Of a DNA stretch of 64,000 bases, positions 46,281-57,896 are shown in pieces. The translations under genes were made by a program, and so were the position numbers. The stretch comes from Plasmodium brasilianum (taxonomy: Eukaryota; Apicomplexa; Aconoidasida; Haemosporida; Plasmodiidae), in NCBI RefSeq assembly GCF_023973825.1, contig NC_090119.1, positions 186,001 through 250,000 on the forward strand, given 5' to 3'. Every line of letters begins with the position of its first letter. Position 1 is the first letter of the stretch. The notes under the pieces were generated by a model that was given only the letters and a program-made list of their open reading frames with translations, had not been told where the DNA came from and searched no databases.

Positions 46281-48167
46281 ATGCTGTTCTTAAGAAAAGG
46301 AAGGAAACTATCCACTTACCTTTCCACCGTAACCTTGTTGATAATATTTGCGATATCGAAATGTGACGCTTCTTCAAATGTAGAAAAGAAGGAACAAGAT
46401 GATGTGCATAAGATTATAAGCGAATTGCGTTTTTTAGAAAAAGTAGAAACGATTTTAGAACATAGTAACATGGGTGTATCTGATATTGAGGCAGATGAAA
46501 ATGCCTATAATCCAGATAAAGATGCTCCAAAGGAAGAAATGGAAAAATTAATATTGAAAGAGACTGAAGTTGATGGAAGCAATAATTTACGAAAGAGTAA
46601 AATACCGGAAAAAGAGTTAATTAAGAAAAAGAAAAATTTACGTCTAATAGTTAGTGAAAATCATTCAACTAGTCCTTCCTTTTTTGAAGAATCACTTTTA
46701 GAAGAAGAAGTAGTATCTTTCCTACAGAGTAAAGGGAAATTATCAAATTTAAAAAATATAAAATCTTTAATTATAGACTTAAATAATGACACATCTGATG
46801 AGGAATTAGAAAAGTATATAAAAAAGTTGGAAGAGAAGGGGGCTCATGTAGAATCAGATAAATTAGTAGGAGCAGATGATATCGATTTAAAATATATTAA
46901 AGATGCAGTAAGAAAAGGAAAAAAGTTCATTAATTTTAAAAAGCACAACAATAATAATATGTTAGAAGTAGAAAATAAAATAGAGAATTACTATGATGAT
47001 ATGCCTGAAATCATTAATAGTTATTCGGATGCTCAAAAAGGAAATGTGCTAAAAGTAGGTGAATCACCTTCATTCGCATCATCCACATCATCCTCATCAT
47101 CGTCCTATAAATTCAATGATGAATTTAGAAATCTTCAATGGGGTTTAGATTTAGCTCGATTAGATGAAACACAAGAATTAATTAATAAGAATAGAACAAG
47201 AGAAACTAAAATATGTGTAATAGATAGTGGTATAGATTATAATCATCCAGATTTGAAAAAAAATATTGACATAAATTTAACTGAATTATATGGTAAAGCA
47301 GGTGTAGATGATGATAACAATGGAATTGTTGATGATATTTTTGGAGCTAATTTTGTAAATAAAACTGGAGATCCTATGGATGATAATTATCATGGTACAC
47401 ATGTTACAGGTATTATATCAGCTGTAGGAAATAATGGAATAGGTATAGTAGGTGTAGATGATAATTCTAAAATAATAGTATGTAAAGCTTTAGATCATCA
47501 TAAATTAGGTAGGTTAGCAGATATGTTTAAATGTATTGACTACTGTATTAGTAGAAAAGCTGATATGATTAATGGTAGTTTTTCATTTGATGAATATAGT
47601 GGTATTTTTAATTCTTCCGTTGAATACCTTAGATCTTTAGGTATATTATTTTTTGTTTCTGCTAGTAATTGTACACATGAAAAATCATCCAAACCTGATA
47701 TAGCCAAATGTGATTTATCTGTTAATAATAGATACCCCCCTGTACTATCAACAATGTATGATAATGTTATTGCTGTAGCTAACTTAAAAAGAGATTTAAA
47801 TGATAATTATTCTTTATCTGAAAACTCTTTTTATAGTAATATTTACTGTCAAGTTGCAGCACCTGGAACTAATATTTATTCTACTGCTCCATCTAATACT
47901 TATAGAAAATTAAACGGTACATCTATGGCTTCTCCTCATGTTGCTGCCATTGCTTCACTCATTTATTCAATTAATCCTAACTTATCTTATAGACAAATTG
48001 TAGATATATTGAAAAGTTCTGTTAAGAAACTTCCTTCTGTTAAGTCAAAAGTTGCATGGGGTGGTTACATTGATATCTATGAGGCGGTCGTAGCTGCTAT
48101 CAATTCTAAAACCCACTATATCAAATCGCAGTCCTGGTTTAGCTGGAAGAAGAACAAAAGGGGCTAG
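46281..48167 (+). CDS. SUB1: Subtilisin-like serine protease SUB1
   Basis: 628-residue single-exon protein. Hydrophobic signal segment (TVTLLIIFAISKCDA), acidic N-terminal region, then a subtilisin prodomain around residues 110-220 (FFEESLLEEEVVSFLQSK, SLIIDLNNDTSDEELEKYIK). A Ser run near 273 precedes the catalytic domain. Catalytic residues are all present: Asp315 (CVIDSGIDYNHPDL), His371 (NYHGTHVTG), oxyanion Asn463 (VSASNCT) and Ser548 (NGTSMASPH). Known role: a calcium-dependent, auto-processed protease discharged from exonemes into the parasitophorous vacuole, where it cleaves SERA and merozoite surface proteins to trigger egress. It heads a same-strand cluster: SUB1-ProM, PIMMS2, SUB3. 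Length is close to that of P. vivax SUB1 rather than the longer P. falciparum one. Confidence 0.97.
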   Translation: MLFLRKGRKLSTYLSTVTLLIIFAISKCDASSNVEKKEQDDVHKIISELRFLEKVETILEHSNMGVSDIEADENAYNPDKDAPKEEMEKLILKETEVDGSNNLRKSKIPEKELIKKKKNLRLIVSENHSTSPSFFEESLLEEEVVSFLQSKGKLSNLKNIKSLIIDLNNDTSDEELEKYIKKLEEKGAHVESDKLVGADDIDLKYIKDAVRKGKKFINFKKHNNNNMLEVENKIENYYDDMPEIINSYSDAQKGNVLKVGESPSFASSTSSSSSSYKFNDEFRNLQWGLDLARLDETQELINKNRTRETKICVIDSGIDYNHPDLKKNIDINLTELYGKAGVDDDNNGIVDDIFGANFVNKTGDPMDDNYHGTHVTGIISAVGNNGIGIVGVDDNSKIIVCKALDHHKLGRLADMFKCIDYCISRKADMINGSFSFDEYSGIFNSSVEYLRSLGILFFVSASNCTHEKSSKPDIAKCDLSVNNRYPPVLSTMYDNVIAVANLKRDLNDNYSLSENSFYSNIYCQVAAPGTNIYSTAPSNTYRKLNGTSMASPHVAAIASLIYSINPNLSYRQIVDILKSSVKKLPSVKSKVAWGGYIDIYEAVVAAINSKTHYIKSQSWFSWKKNKRG

Positions 48168-49133
48168 TCAACATGTGCAGATAAGCATAATGGACAAAGG
48201 TGCAAAAAGCTTCAATTCTTGCACAATGGTTATGCATTCATCGACTTAGTGTGCTGCATGGAACTAAAGAGCTAACAGTTGTTTGGTTTGCGGCGGTTTG
48301 GTTTGCGGCGGTTTGGTTTGCGGCGGCTTGGTTTGCGGCGGCTTGGTTTGCGGCGGCTTGGTTTGCGGTGGTTTGGCTTGCGGCGATTTGGTGCTAACAT
48401 TCTATGTGCTACACAATGCGAGAATGATTTGCTAAGGGCGTACATACATGCGCAATACATGCATGCATACGTACCTCTTCCCCATTTTGAATACCCCAAC
48501 TTATGCACATAATTTTTTTTTATAATACACATTACACAATGTTGTTTGATGTAGTAAAGTTTCTTCCTCTCTTTTGAGGTTTACTCATTTGCTGCCATGT
48601 TCAATATTCGTCGCTTAAAATTTTTTTTTACATTTTGTACATGTACATATGCACCTGTACATCTGCATAAATACTTATATACATTATACTAATTTAACCA
48701 TTTTAAAATAACTTGTATATAACATCATCTACTATTTCCGATAAACAAGAGAAGGAAAATAATTCTTTTTCATTTTTTTTTAAATAATACCCCCCTTAAT
48801 TTTTTTTTTCTTTTTAAAGATATATATATATATATTAGTCCTACATATAAATTGAAATTCGGAAATTATATGAACAACCAATCCTCCTTTTGTGGAGGTA
48901 CAACTGCTTCTACTTTTCGCTCCATTTGTGTAACTCGCACTTTTATTAATCAAAATGAGACTCATTTATTTCGTTATCCTTACTAAATCGGAATAAATAG
49001 AAAGGGGATCATAAATAGATGAACACTAAGCAGTGCAATAAAGGAACTAGTTAATAAGGCACATTTATGCACACAGATTTGCGTTCGTAAAAATAATCGC
49101 ACTCGTTCCATTGTACTAGCATAGGTATGAGAA

Positions 49134-49182
<49 letters not shown>

Positions 49183-50081
49183 TATATATGTACGTATGCA
49201 TGTATGTATGAATGTTTGTAAGTATTTGTGTACGTGTGCACGAATCAGAAAGTCTTGCAAAACAGTTTTGCATTTTTTTTAAAATGTACAAACAATGCTT
49301 TATCTTTTCCCTCCAATAAACCTTATAATTACTTGAGTCCTTCATGACTCATGCTCGAGTAACATTTAATTTGGGTAAACTGTAGAAGTAATTTTCCTCA
49401 ATTTCATTTCTCCCAAATAAACAAAAAAATAAGTATGTTTTTGCTAAAAATATATAATGAAAAGGGAAAAAAAAAAAAATTCAATAAAAAAAATCGTGGC
49501 AAAGAAATATTTACTCAAATTGTGTACTGGTGCTCACAACAGAACGTCAATTTTCCTGCTTATTTTTGGAAAATTTTCAACACATGTGTGTAAAAAGAGG
49601 GACGTGAGAACGTTGTATTAGTCCCTTTTGATAGCTTTCCTTGTTATTTCGTTTGACTTATTGTACCATTTACGCCATAATTTTTTAATTCCCAAATTTT
49701 TAACTTCGTAAATTTTTAACTGCACAAATTTTCCTCCTTAAATTTATCTCTTACATCTTTTATCCTCATTATTACTGTTATTGTTATTTTTATTATTTAT
49801 TTTTTTTTTTTTATTTATTTTTTTATTTATTTTTTTCTATAAAATTGTGCATTTTGAAAAACCGCGGATTTTAGCTTTATTAAAAAAAAAAAAAAATGGA
49901 ATTCCATGTGGGTAACTCCTCCCAGTGTTATACTTCGAAATTTAAAATGAAAACTTTGATGCAATTTGAAACATTAAAAATATAACATTAACTTGTAAGA
50001 AAAAATTTCACGCACACATTTATTTATTTTCTATAACAAAAGAGCGTAGTTATAATAGCCTAGAAAGTATTACTTCTTAGC
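48168..50081. other. Intergenic, SUB1 to SUB1-ProM
   Basis: Carries a GC-rich 15-nt array (48278-48395), a TA run (49145-49190) and an ordinary-complexity island at 48860-49115 with minus-strand open frames (see findings). The rest is AT-rich flank. Confidence 0.45.
48278..48395. repeat. GC-rich 15-nt array TTTGCGGCGGTTTGG
   Basis: About eight units (TTTGCGGCGGTTTGG, TTTGCGGCGGCTTGG, diverging to TTGCGGCGATTTGG) about 110 bp after the SUB1 stop. Around 60% GC, exceptional in this window. Confidence 0.93.
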
Positions 50082-50546
50082 ATGAATTCCTTTGTATATA
50101 ATTTAGTTTTATTTTTTTTGAGTTTTGTTTTTTATATGAATTTTTCTGGGGGAGATTTAACACCTATTGAACCACCCAATAGTATATTTTCCACTGAACA
50201 TCGAAGGTGGCAAAATGAAAGAAACAATAAAGATTGTAACAATGAGCTTCTGTTAAAAGTAATTAAAAACGAAATGAGTTATAAACAGTTACCTTCGAAA
50301 ATTTTATTGATGACTTCTAAGATTTATAATATAAAAAGTCTCTTTGATGAATTTTCGAAGGATAAAAAAATTTCAAAAATTCTTCAGGAATGTGGAAGTT
50401 ACACATATTTGAAAAATCTGAATACGGTCATATTTACAATTCATGAAAATGCGGACGAAACATACATGCCGAGCTTTTTACAACTCCTTATAAACAATGA
50501 TGTGTGCATAGAGTTCGATCAGAGTGTGGAAGCTGTAGGTGAATAA
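50082..50546 (+). CDS. SUB1-ProM: stand-alone subtilisin propeptide-like inhibitor
   Basis: 154 residues with an N-terminal signal sequence (LVLFFLSFVFYMNFSGG). The rest resembles only the subtilisin prodomain fold. LPSKILLMTSKIYNIKSLFD and TVIFTIHENADETYMPSFLQ followed by DVCIEFDQSVEAVGE run parallel to the SUB1 prodomain segment (SLIIDLNNDTSDEELE ... AHVESDKLVGA): a beta strand, helix and final strand. No catalytic domain follows; the frame ends and 1.9 kb of non-coding DNA separates it from PIMMS2. I recall a published report that the P. falciparum protein encoded at this position is a potent SUB1 inhibitor. Role in this species is inferred from position and similarity. An in-frame ATG is the first codon and directly precedes the signal. 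Confidence 0.85.
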   Translation: MNSFVYNLVLFFLSFVFYMNFSGGDLTPIEPPNSIFSTEHRRWQNERNNKDCNNELLLKVIKNEMSYKQLPSKILLMTSKIYNIKSLFDEFSKDKKISKILQECGSYTYLKNLNTVIFTIHENADETYMPSFLQLLINNDVCIEFDQSVEAVGE

Positions 50547-52465
50547 CAAGGAAGTACAAAGAGAAGGAAAAAAAGAAAAAAAAATAAGACAAATACAACT
50601 ACGAGGTAAATATTAATTATATACCGTAAATTGAAGATAAGAGAAAATTACGTTCGCACGATTTTTATTATAAATAGCGGACCATACAAGTGAATAATTA
50701 AGAAGGGAAAGAGAAGCTTTTGCTGAATAACATTTTATTAAAATAATAAAATAAAAAAAGTCGTTTAAAGAATTTCAGGTTATTATTCTGTGGTAGTCAT
50801 GCACTCATCAATAAGGCATATGGGGCCGATAATAGATTAACCCAGTCATTTAGAGTGGGAGAATATTTTCCTTATAACGCCTTATGTTGTGGGAACATAT
50901 CATTAGATATACGCGCATATACATACATATATATGTATATATATACATACATTCACTTGTGCAAAATGTATGTTGCATGCCCTTCGTGGTTCATCGCGTT
51001 TTGAACAAATTATAAGCTGTTATAGTAACTCTTCATGTATATATATATACACATGTATGTGTGCCTTTTTAAATATGTTAAGAATAAAGCCATTTTTTTC
51101 TTCTATTTTTTAGGCAAAAAAAAAAAAAAATAATATAAAATAAAAAACTACTGCTACTACTGCAACTGTTAATTTTGCCCAGATTTTATTTTAAAACGAA
51201 ACATTCCTTTTCCAGTAGATACAATGCATTTTCGTCAAATAAGTTTTTATATGGCAAACATTCACTGCTGTATAATGCGTAAAGTCGTTGTATTAGTAAA
51301 CGCTATAATTTATTTCTCATTCGGTGGTTATATTTATTTCTTAAATTAAATGATAAATTGAAAAGTTATTCTTATTTTTTATTTTTTTTTTTTTTATGAC
51401 TAAATATGGTACAAATGGAAAATAAGAAATTTTGGAATTGGAACTACAAAATGGGGGATGGACAAATTGCAATATTTGTCCATGCGCCTTTAACTGCTTC
51501 AACGGGCTGCCTATATGCCAGTGAACATATACGCATATATATATATATATATATATATATGATATGATATGATATGATATGATAAAAAGAAACATTAGCT
51601 GTTTTTCCAAATGTATATGGTGTCTTATGAAAAATTCAATTTAAATTTCTTCAAACGTATGATAAAGTTACCCGAATATTGTTGAAAGCGGCTGCATATT
51701 TTTTTGATGTCTACTTTTCCTTCTTTCGTAAAATTATCATTCTTTAACATTAATGGTCTCAAAAATTAAATCGTCAAATAGTAATTTTTATGGACCTAAG
51801 TAAATTAGCGTAAAAAAAGTGGAACTGTATTTTCGTCAAGAAGAATGAATTTTTTGCATAACGTTTAAATGAAAAACGTTTTGGGATATTTATAACTTCT
51901 TACTTTCTTGGCTACTTAGTTTCTTTGCTTATCTTTTTAGCTTCGTGTCTTGTTAGCTTCTTATCGTCTTATCATCTTATCCTCTTATCTTCTTGGCTAT
52001 TTTTTTTTTTTTTTTTTTTTTTTGCAAATTTCTGTTCAGAAAATATGTACAAAAAAGAAAAAAAAAAAAAAAATAGCTGGCTAGACAACATTTCTTAGAA
52101 AAAACGTCTCCATTGAGGAGAACACTTCTGTTTTCAAAATGACGTAAAATTTGGACAATATCAATTAATAACTTACAAGTTGAGGTTATTTTTGATTTAA
52201 ATGTACTTTGGTATATCGTTTCATTTTTGATCTTCCCGTGTATGTATCATTAAAGTAGGACAGGAAAAATATGACTGTTCATAATTTTTTTTTTTTTTTC
52301 CACCTTTTCTGCTAGGTTTATATTGAATTTTTTTTTATTATTTAAAGTATCATATATATTAATATAATAGGAGTATAACCTGTTAACATGCTATTTTCTT
52401 GTTAAGCTAATATACTTCAATTTTTAAAAACGCGGTACATACAATTTTTTCTTTTGTTCTTAAGA
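50547..52465. other. Intergenic, SUB1-ProM to PIMMS2
   Basis: AT-rich flank with one ordinary-complexity island (50760-50930, see findings), a short GATAT array (51560-51585) and T/A runs before PIMMS2. No gene called. Confidence 0.45.
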
Positions 52466-54876
52466 ATGCCCCTACTAAATCAAAAACTGGTGTATGCAGT
52501 GGTTGTAATACTTTTTTATAATCTCGTTGCATTTCTACTTCTTAATGAGGCATTTCATTTTACATACAAAATATATGCGCAACAACATGTGAATCAAAGT
52601 GTTCGAAATGAATACTTGGGTGATACCCTTTCCAATAAGCTATACAATTACAGTGGTAGAAGTCTTTCTATCCCACGTTTTGTTCAAATAAAATTCAAAA
52701 ATAATGAGGATAGAAAAGATAAGGAAAAGAAAAATGAAGAGTATCTAAGTGAGGACTACCCTATTGAAAGATGCGAATACGAGAACGGTAGCAAACAAGG
52801 AGATGAAAATATTTTTAGCAAATTTTACAGATCTATAAAAAGCTTTTTTGGAATTACGTCATCCAGTAAAAAACGATGCATGCATTATGAATATTTGAAA
52901 CATTTCAACGAAAATATTTCCTATATGATGGAAAATCATGTATCAATTGAAAGCACGTCTGTCTGCTTAGTTGGCACAGGAATTGATATCAACGACAGCT
53001 TAATAAAGCACTTTTTGAAAAAACGTAGCAGCAGTGGCATTAGTAAGAATGATGGTAATTCGATCAACCGTTATAGCGACAATAATGGCTATGAATTTTC
53101 TTATGCCAAGTTCAACAGTGCAGAGAAGGAAGACACACCCTACTATGGTATTAACACTGAAAAGTGCAATACAAAAAATTATTCGAATTGTGAGTCGACA
53201 GACTTAGAGGATATAAATAATCATGGATCATATATTGCAAATACAATAATACAAGCAGATTTACTAAAAAAAAAAGGAGTATTTAAAAAGAATGTCGACA
53301 TTGTGATATGTAAAGCGTTTGGTGAGAAGGGAAAAAATAATTCTCCTTTAGTACCACTTATTAAGTGCTTAGAATATTGTAAAATGAGAAGAGTTAAAAT
53401 TATTCACATCAGTTACAATATATATGATGTAAATGATAAATTAATGGAAATTATGGAAGAGTTAAAAGAATTACAAATTATAGTAGTGGTTCCGTCACAA
53501 CAGGTCTATAGTAAGAGTAAAAAGCAAAGAGAGGGGGAAAATCATCCAGATGAGCATACTATGGGATATTTATTCCCTTCTTCACTCTCCGATAAATTTG
53601 AAAATGTTTTTTCCATTGGATCATTACTGCACTACTGGGAAGGGAGAAGCAGCAGTGTAAGTAGTAATCTGTTAGGAATGATGAAATTATTGAATAGAGG
53701 TAATGAAAGAGAGTCGTATTACACAGAAAAAAATACGACTCTATTTAATTTTTTCTATAAAAAGGAGAGTATTATGGGAAAAGGCAGTCGAAATATGTCA
53801 GATGAATACAACTATGCATCATCATCTTTTGTAAATACATTGGTAACTATGCTAAATATCAACCCTCGATTGACAATGAAAAGGATAAAAAATATTTTAA
53901 AAAATTCTATTCTTAAAAAAAAAAAACTAAAGGGGTTATGCAAGTGGGGAGGGGTTCTTAATCTAGTGAAAGTGTTTAGCTATTCTTTAAAGGAGAGAAA
54001 AAAAATTTATAAATTATTTTACCAAGAATTAGATAATAAGAAAGATGAAAAGAAAACAGCTCACAATGATCAGGAGAATTTTCCACAAAACAGGATCTCC
54101 TCTGGAGAGAAACGCAATAACGATGAGCATTACCACCTTAAGAGGGATTATGACAAAGATGATGATTATGAGAACCCCTCCACTTACAATAATGATGTTA
54201 TTTATGACAGCCCTACCATTGATAATAAGGGTATAATCTTTGTTGATTATGCAAAAAAAGAAGATCCCACAACACATGAAGAAGAGCAAAAAGATCAACT
54301 AAAAGGTGAGTACTATAGCGACAATGAGTTGTTGATAAGAAATGATAAAAATAGCATAGTTCGAAATTATTCTGAACATTCAGGTGAAAGTAGTGTAAAT
54401 AAGGGGTACCAAGTGAGAGGCGACATACAAAATCAGTACTATATTCCATATTTGAACAAAATGAAGCACAAATTTAGGGACGAACAAGTTGAGCTGACGA
54501 ATGTTCCTAGTAGTAGTAGTAGAATCATAAGCGACATGAGAGGCAGAAAATGCAAAGGCGATGCAGCATGTAACATGAATGAGGATATTAGCAATTCCAC
54601 CAATGTAAGTTACCCGTTGGACAATGCCGAGAGAGGAGAAAACATGTCTAGTGAAACACATTCCAACCATTTTAATGTTTCTTTTATGCAGTTGCCATCA
54701 TATAATGAGGATGAACTACCAAGATATAACGATCATTTACAGGGGTCTAATCACCCCACTCAGAGACGAATGCCCACTGGTAACAGTGTAAAGAGGTTTA
54801 AACAAAAGAAACATATATATAATACAGCGGAAGAAGAAGAACAGCAACAGCAAGAATTACAACTACAACAACAACT

Positions 54877-54907
<31 letters not shown>

Positions 54908-55861
54908 CTACAACAACCACTACTACAACTGCAACAGGACGACAGTTTGTTTTCCCCTCCGTCGACTATTTCACCTGTACACAACCTTGACTATTATGAA
55001 AATAAGGAAAAGGGGAATTCATTCTATAAGAATGAAATGGATGAAGATACAACTGATTATGATGTTAGTAATGATTGGGAAAAGAATTATAAAAGTAGAG
55101 GGGGGAAAAATTTTACCCATTTTTCTTTGCCATCTAAACAAATTAGCAAAAACTTTTTAGAAAAAGATCTTATAAAGGTAAAAGAGTATGATAAACCTAA
55201 TAGTAAAATATATCATACAAATAGATTTGAACAAAGTACAGATAACTCATTATTATATCATGACGATGTAGATGATGTATATACGTCAACTGCGCCATAT
55301 GACATGCATATAGGGGAGCAGCTGGATAAGATCAGGCGCAGACGGAGGAGCTTACTGATTGGTGAAGGAATAGATAACACCTCCAGAGACCTCTATGGGT
55401 TTCCCCCAAATGGGGAGGGTAAAAAAAGAGAAGGTAAAAAGAGGCGGATGGACAAGCGACACAGAAGTAAAGTACAGAAAAATAATTTGCAGAAGATGGG
55501 AAATAGGAAAAACGGCAAGATGAAACGTATGGAAGGAAATTTACAAAAGGGAAAAGGTAAAAGCGCAAGAAGGAGTAAAATCAGTAGATATAGAGAAAGA
55601 GGCAAAAGCGGAATAAGAGATAGACGAGGAAGAGGAGAACAGGAACTAAGTCAAAGATCAAAACGTTGGAGAAGGCCTTCTAACCGTACAATAGTTAATA
55701 GTAGGTTAGGTAGAAGGATAAGGAAGGAAAGTAAGTATATCCCAGATGACAATATTAAAATAAGATATAACACAGTGAACGAGAATATATATAAAAGAGA
55801 GAAGTCATCAGAGAGGTATTTTCCAAAGCCCAAACAAACAATGACACCAAGGAGGCGGTAG
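52466..55861 (+). CDS. PIMMS2: PIMMS2: ookinete pseudo-subtilisin
   Basis: 1131 residues from the first ATG, which starts a hydrophobic leader (LVYAVVVILFYNLVAFLLL). A subtilisin-like region spans about 165-520 and aligns by eye with SUB1 but is degenerate. The catalytic Asp position is Gly170 (VCLVGTGIDIND), His253 is kept (NNHGSYIANTI), and the oxyanion Asn region reads VVVPSQQ near 343. The Ser region (NYASSSFVNTLV) lacks the GTSMA signature. The following helix NPRLTMKRIKNILKN and CKWGGVLNLVKVF match SUB1's NPNLSYRQIVDIL and AWGGYIDIYEA, so homology is clear. No prodomain is visible before it. The C-terminal 600 residues are disordered: acidic/Asn-rich, a poly-Gln stretch (54840-54945), and a very basic tail (KKREGKKRRMDKRHRSK). 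Known role of the family: a surface protein needed for ookinete traversal of the mosquito midgut. Confidence 0.9.
54840..54945. repeat. CAA/CTA poly-glutamine coding repeat
   Basis: Mixed CAA, CAG and CTA codons encode a Gln-Leu run in the disordered C-terminal part of PIMMS2. Confidence 0.9.
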
Positions 55862-55997
55862 CACAGGGGCATATAAATGTATGCATATATATATATATAT
55901 TATGGGCTAAAATAAAGGAAAAAGGGGCAAAGTTGCCCGAAGAACTACGAGAATTTTTCACTCCTCGGCAATTTGCAAAAAAAAAAAAAAAATAAAC

Positions 55998-56038
<41 letters not shown>

Positions 56039-57591
56039 TGATTGATAGGTAGACCCGTTTTAATTCCTCCAAATTTACGGTTCATTAAATCATCGAAGTA
56101 TACTCATTTAAAACTCATTTTATTTTTTCTAAATTTAAGAGTAAATACGTAATTTTTTTTTTTTTTTTTGAATGTTTGGAACTCTGACGATACAGACTTT
56201 ACTCTATTTTACTATAATTGAACTACACGTCGTAACAATTACACTTGGGGCACGGGAAAGTCTCCAAAAGGATTTTACGCATTTCTAATTAATCGATATA
56301 ATAATTATGTTTTAAAATATGGGTGAGTAAATTACAAAGGTAAACTATATATGAAGTGTCGTTTACGTGACATGTTAATGCAAAGGTTGTTAATTTTTTT
56401 TTTTTTTTTCCGTTTCCTTTGTTTTGACTCCGTTGTGTAATAACTAATTAGTATACATATACGTACATATATATATATATATATAGTATGGCGTAAATGA
56501 AAAGAAAGTTCGCCTACACAGTAGCATCCAATTTCTAAGTGTTTAAATGACACTGTAAAAATGAGAGTTGATTTAGGTGCAAAACAGGTTATAGGGGTGT
56601 GTGCGTGCACACATATACGTATATATATATATAGGAACAGACTCGTTCATGACCGTTATGCATATATATCTTTGCACAAATCGAACGGCATACAGTTTAT
56701 AAGATTGCGTTAAAAAATGGGTAAACGAGCTCTATTGATAATGATATGAGGAAAATGGTAAAATGAGATCAAAAACGTAACTGTACCCTTTTAAGAAGAG
56801 GTAATTCTCACCACTGGTTTGTTTATTCTACTTTATTCTATTATATTTTGTTTTATTTTGTTCTATTTTGCTTTATTTCTTTAATATGCAGGAATAAACC
56901 ATTTTAATTCGTATTTTTATAATTCCTCGTTACTGTAACAGTAGCCTAAGGGAAATGCAATCGCATCCCCTGCCTGCTTCAAAAAAGAGAAATAAGAAAA
57001 ATATTTTCTTTATTTTTTTTAATTACTTTATTTTATTTATTTATTTTATATATTTGTTTTACTTAATTGTTTTACTTAATTGTTTTACTTAATTGTTTTA
57101 CTTAATTGTTTTACTTATTTGTTTTACTTATTTGTTTTCTTTATTTCTTTATTTTATTTATATGTCTTCTTTATTTCTTTATTTCTTTATTTTATTTATT
57201 TGTTTTCTCTATTTCTTTATTTCTTCATTTCTTTATCTCTTTATTTCCTTATTTCTTTATTTCCTTATTTCTTTATTTCCTTATTTCTTTATTTCCTTAT
57301 TTCTTTATTTCTTCATTTCTTCATTTCTTTATCTCTTTATTTCCTTATTTCTTCATTTCTTTATCTCTTTATCTCTTTATTTCTTTATTTTATTTATTTG
57401 TTTTAATTTATTCTTTATAATTTTTTTATTCTTTTTAATGGCGATTGAGGGACATAAGCAATACGCATGGATTAAGCTGTAGCACTTTTAAAAAAAAGGC
57501 TGCAATGCACCTTCTTTTTTTTCTCTTTTCCTTTTTAAGGCGATCCACTGTTTAAAACTGGTGCTACTCATTCTTTTATTATATTTAATAA
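55862..57591. other. Intergenic, PIMMS2 3' flank
   Basis: TA runs (55885-55900, 56000-56036), T runs, and the pentamer/hexamer TTTATTTCTTTATTTCC block at 57035-57410. No gene seen. Confidence 0.5.
57035..57410. repeat. TTTATTTCTTTATTTCCTTA pyrimidine-rich array
   Basis: About 375 bp of degenerate TTTATTTC, TTTATTTCC and TTTTACTTAATTG units, strongly strand-asymmetric (T and C with A). It gives hydrophobic frames in all three plus phases. Confidence 0.88.
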
Positions 57592-57896
57592 ATGTCTCTT
57601 ACACCTTTGTTTTATATTATCCATGGCAGTGTTTATGCAGTTGTAAGTTTTTTCTTTTTTTTTCTTCTTTATTGCAAAGAAATAATACTTAAAATGGTCG
57701 TAAAAATGGAGTGTAACAAGGTATATTTTTTTGCTCATATCAAGACTTTATTTTATTTTATTTTATTTTATTTTTTTTAATTAATATGAATATACAACTG
57801 TTATAAAGAGAGTTGGTAAATGTTTTTATTTTATTTTAACAGTTTGCACGTAGTTTTAAAGATGTATTTTATTATTATTATTATTTTTTATTATAA
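57592..57896 (+). CDS. Possible two-exon micro-gene or 5' exon upstream of SUB3 (doubtful)
   Basis: Exon 57592-57642 starts with ATG, encodes MSLTPLFYIIHGSVYAV and ends at a strong GTAAGT donor in phase 0. A good acceptor (TTTATTTTAACAG) at 57842 leads in the same phase into FARSFKD followed by a Tyr/Phe run and TAA. The total is only 34 residues. It may be a leader exon, part of a longer transcript, or chance. Confidence 0.18.

Noticed and set aside
57035..57482. Three phenylalanine/leucine-rich plus frames that might suggest membrane proteins
   Set aside because: Generated by the TTTATTTC pyrimidine array.
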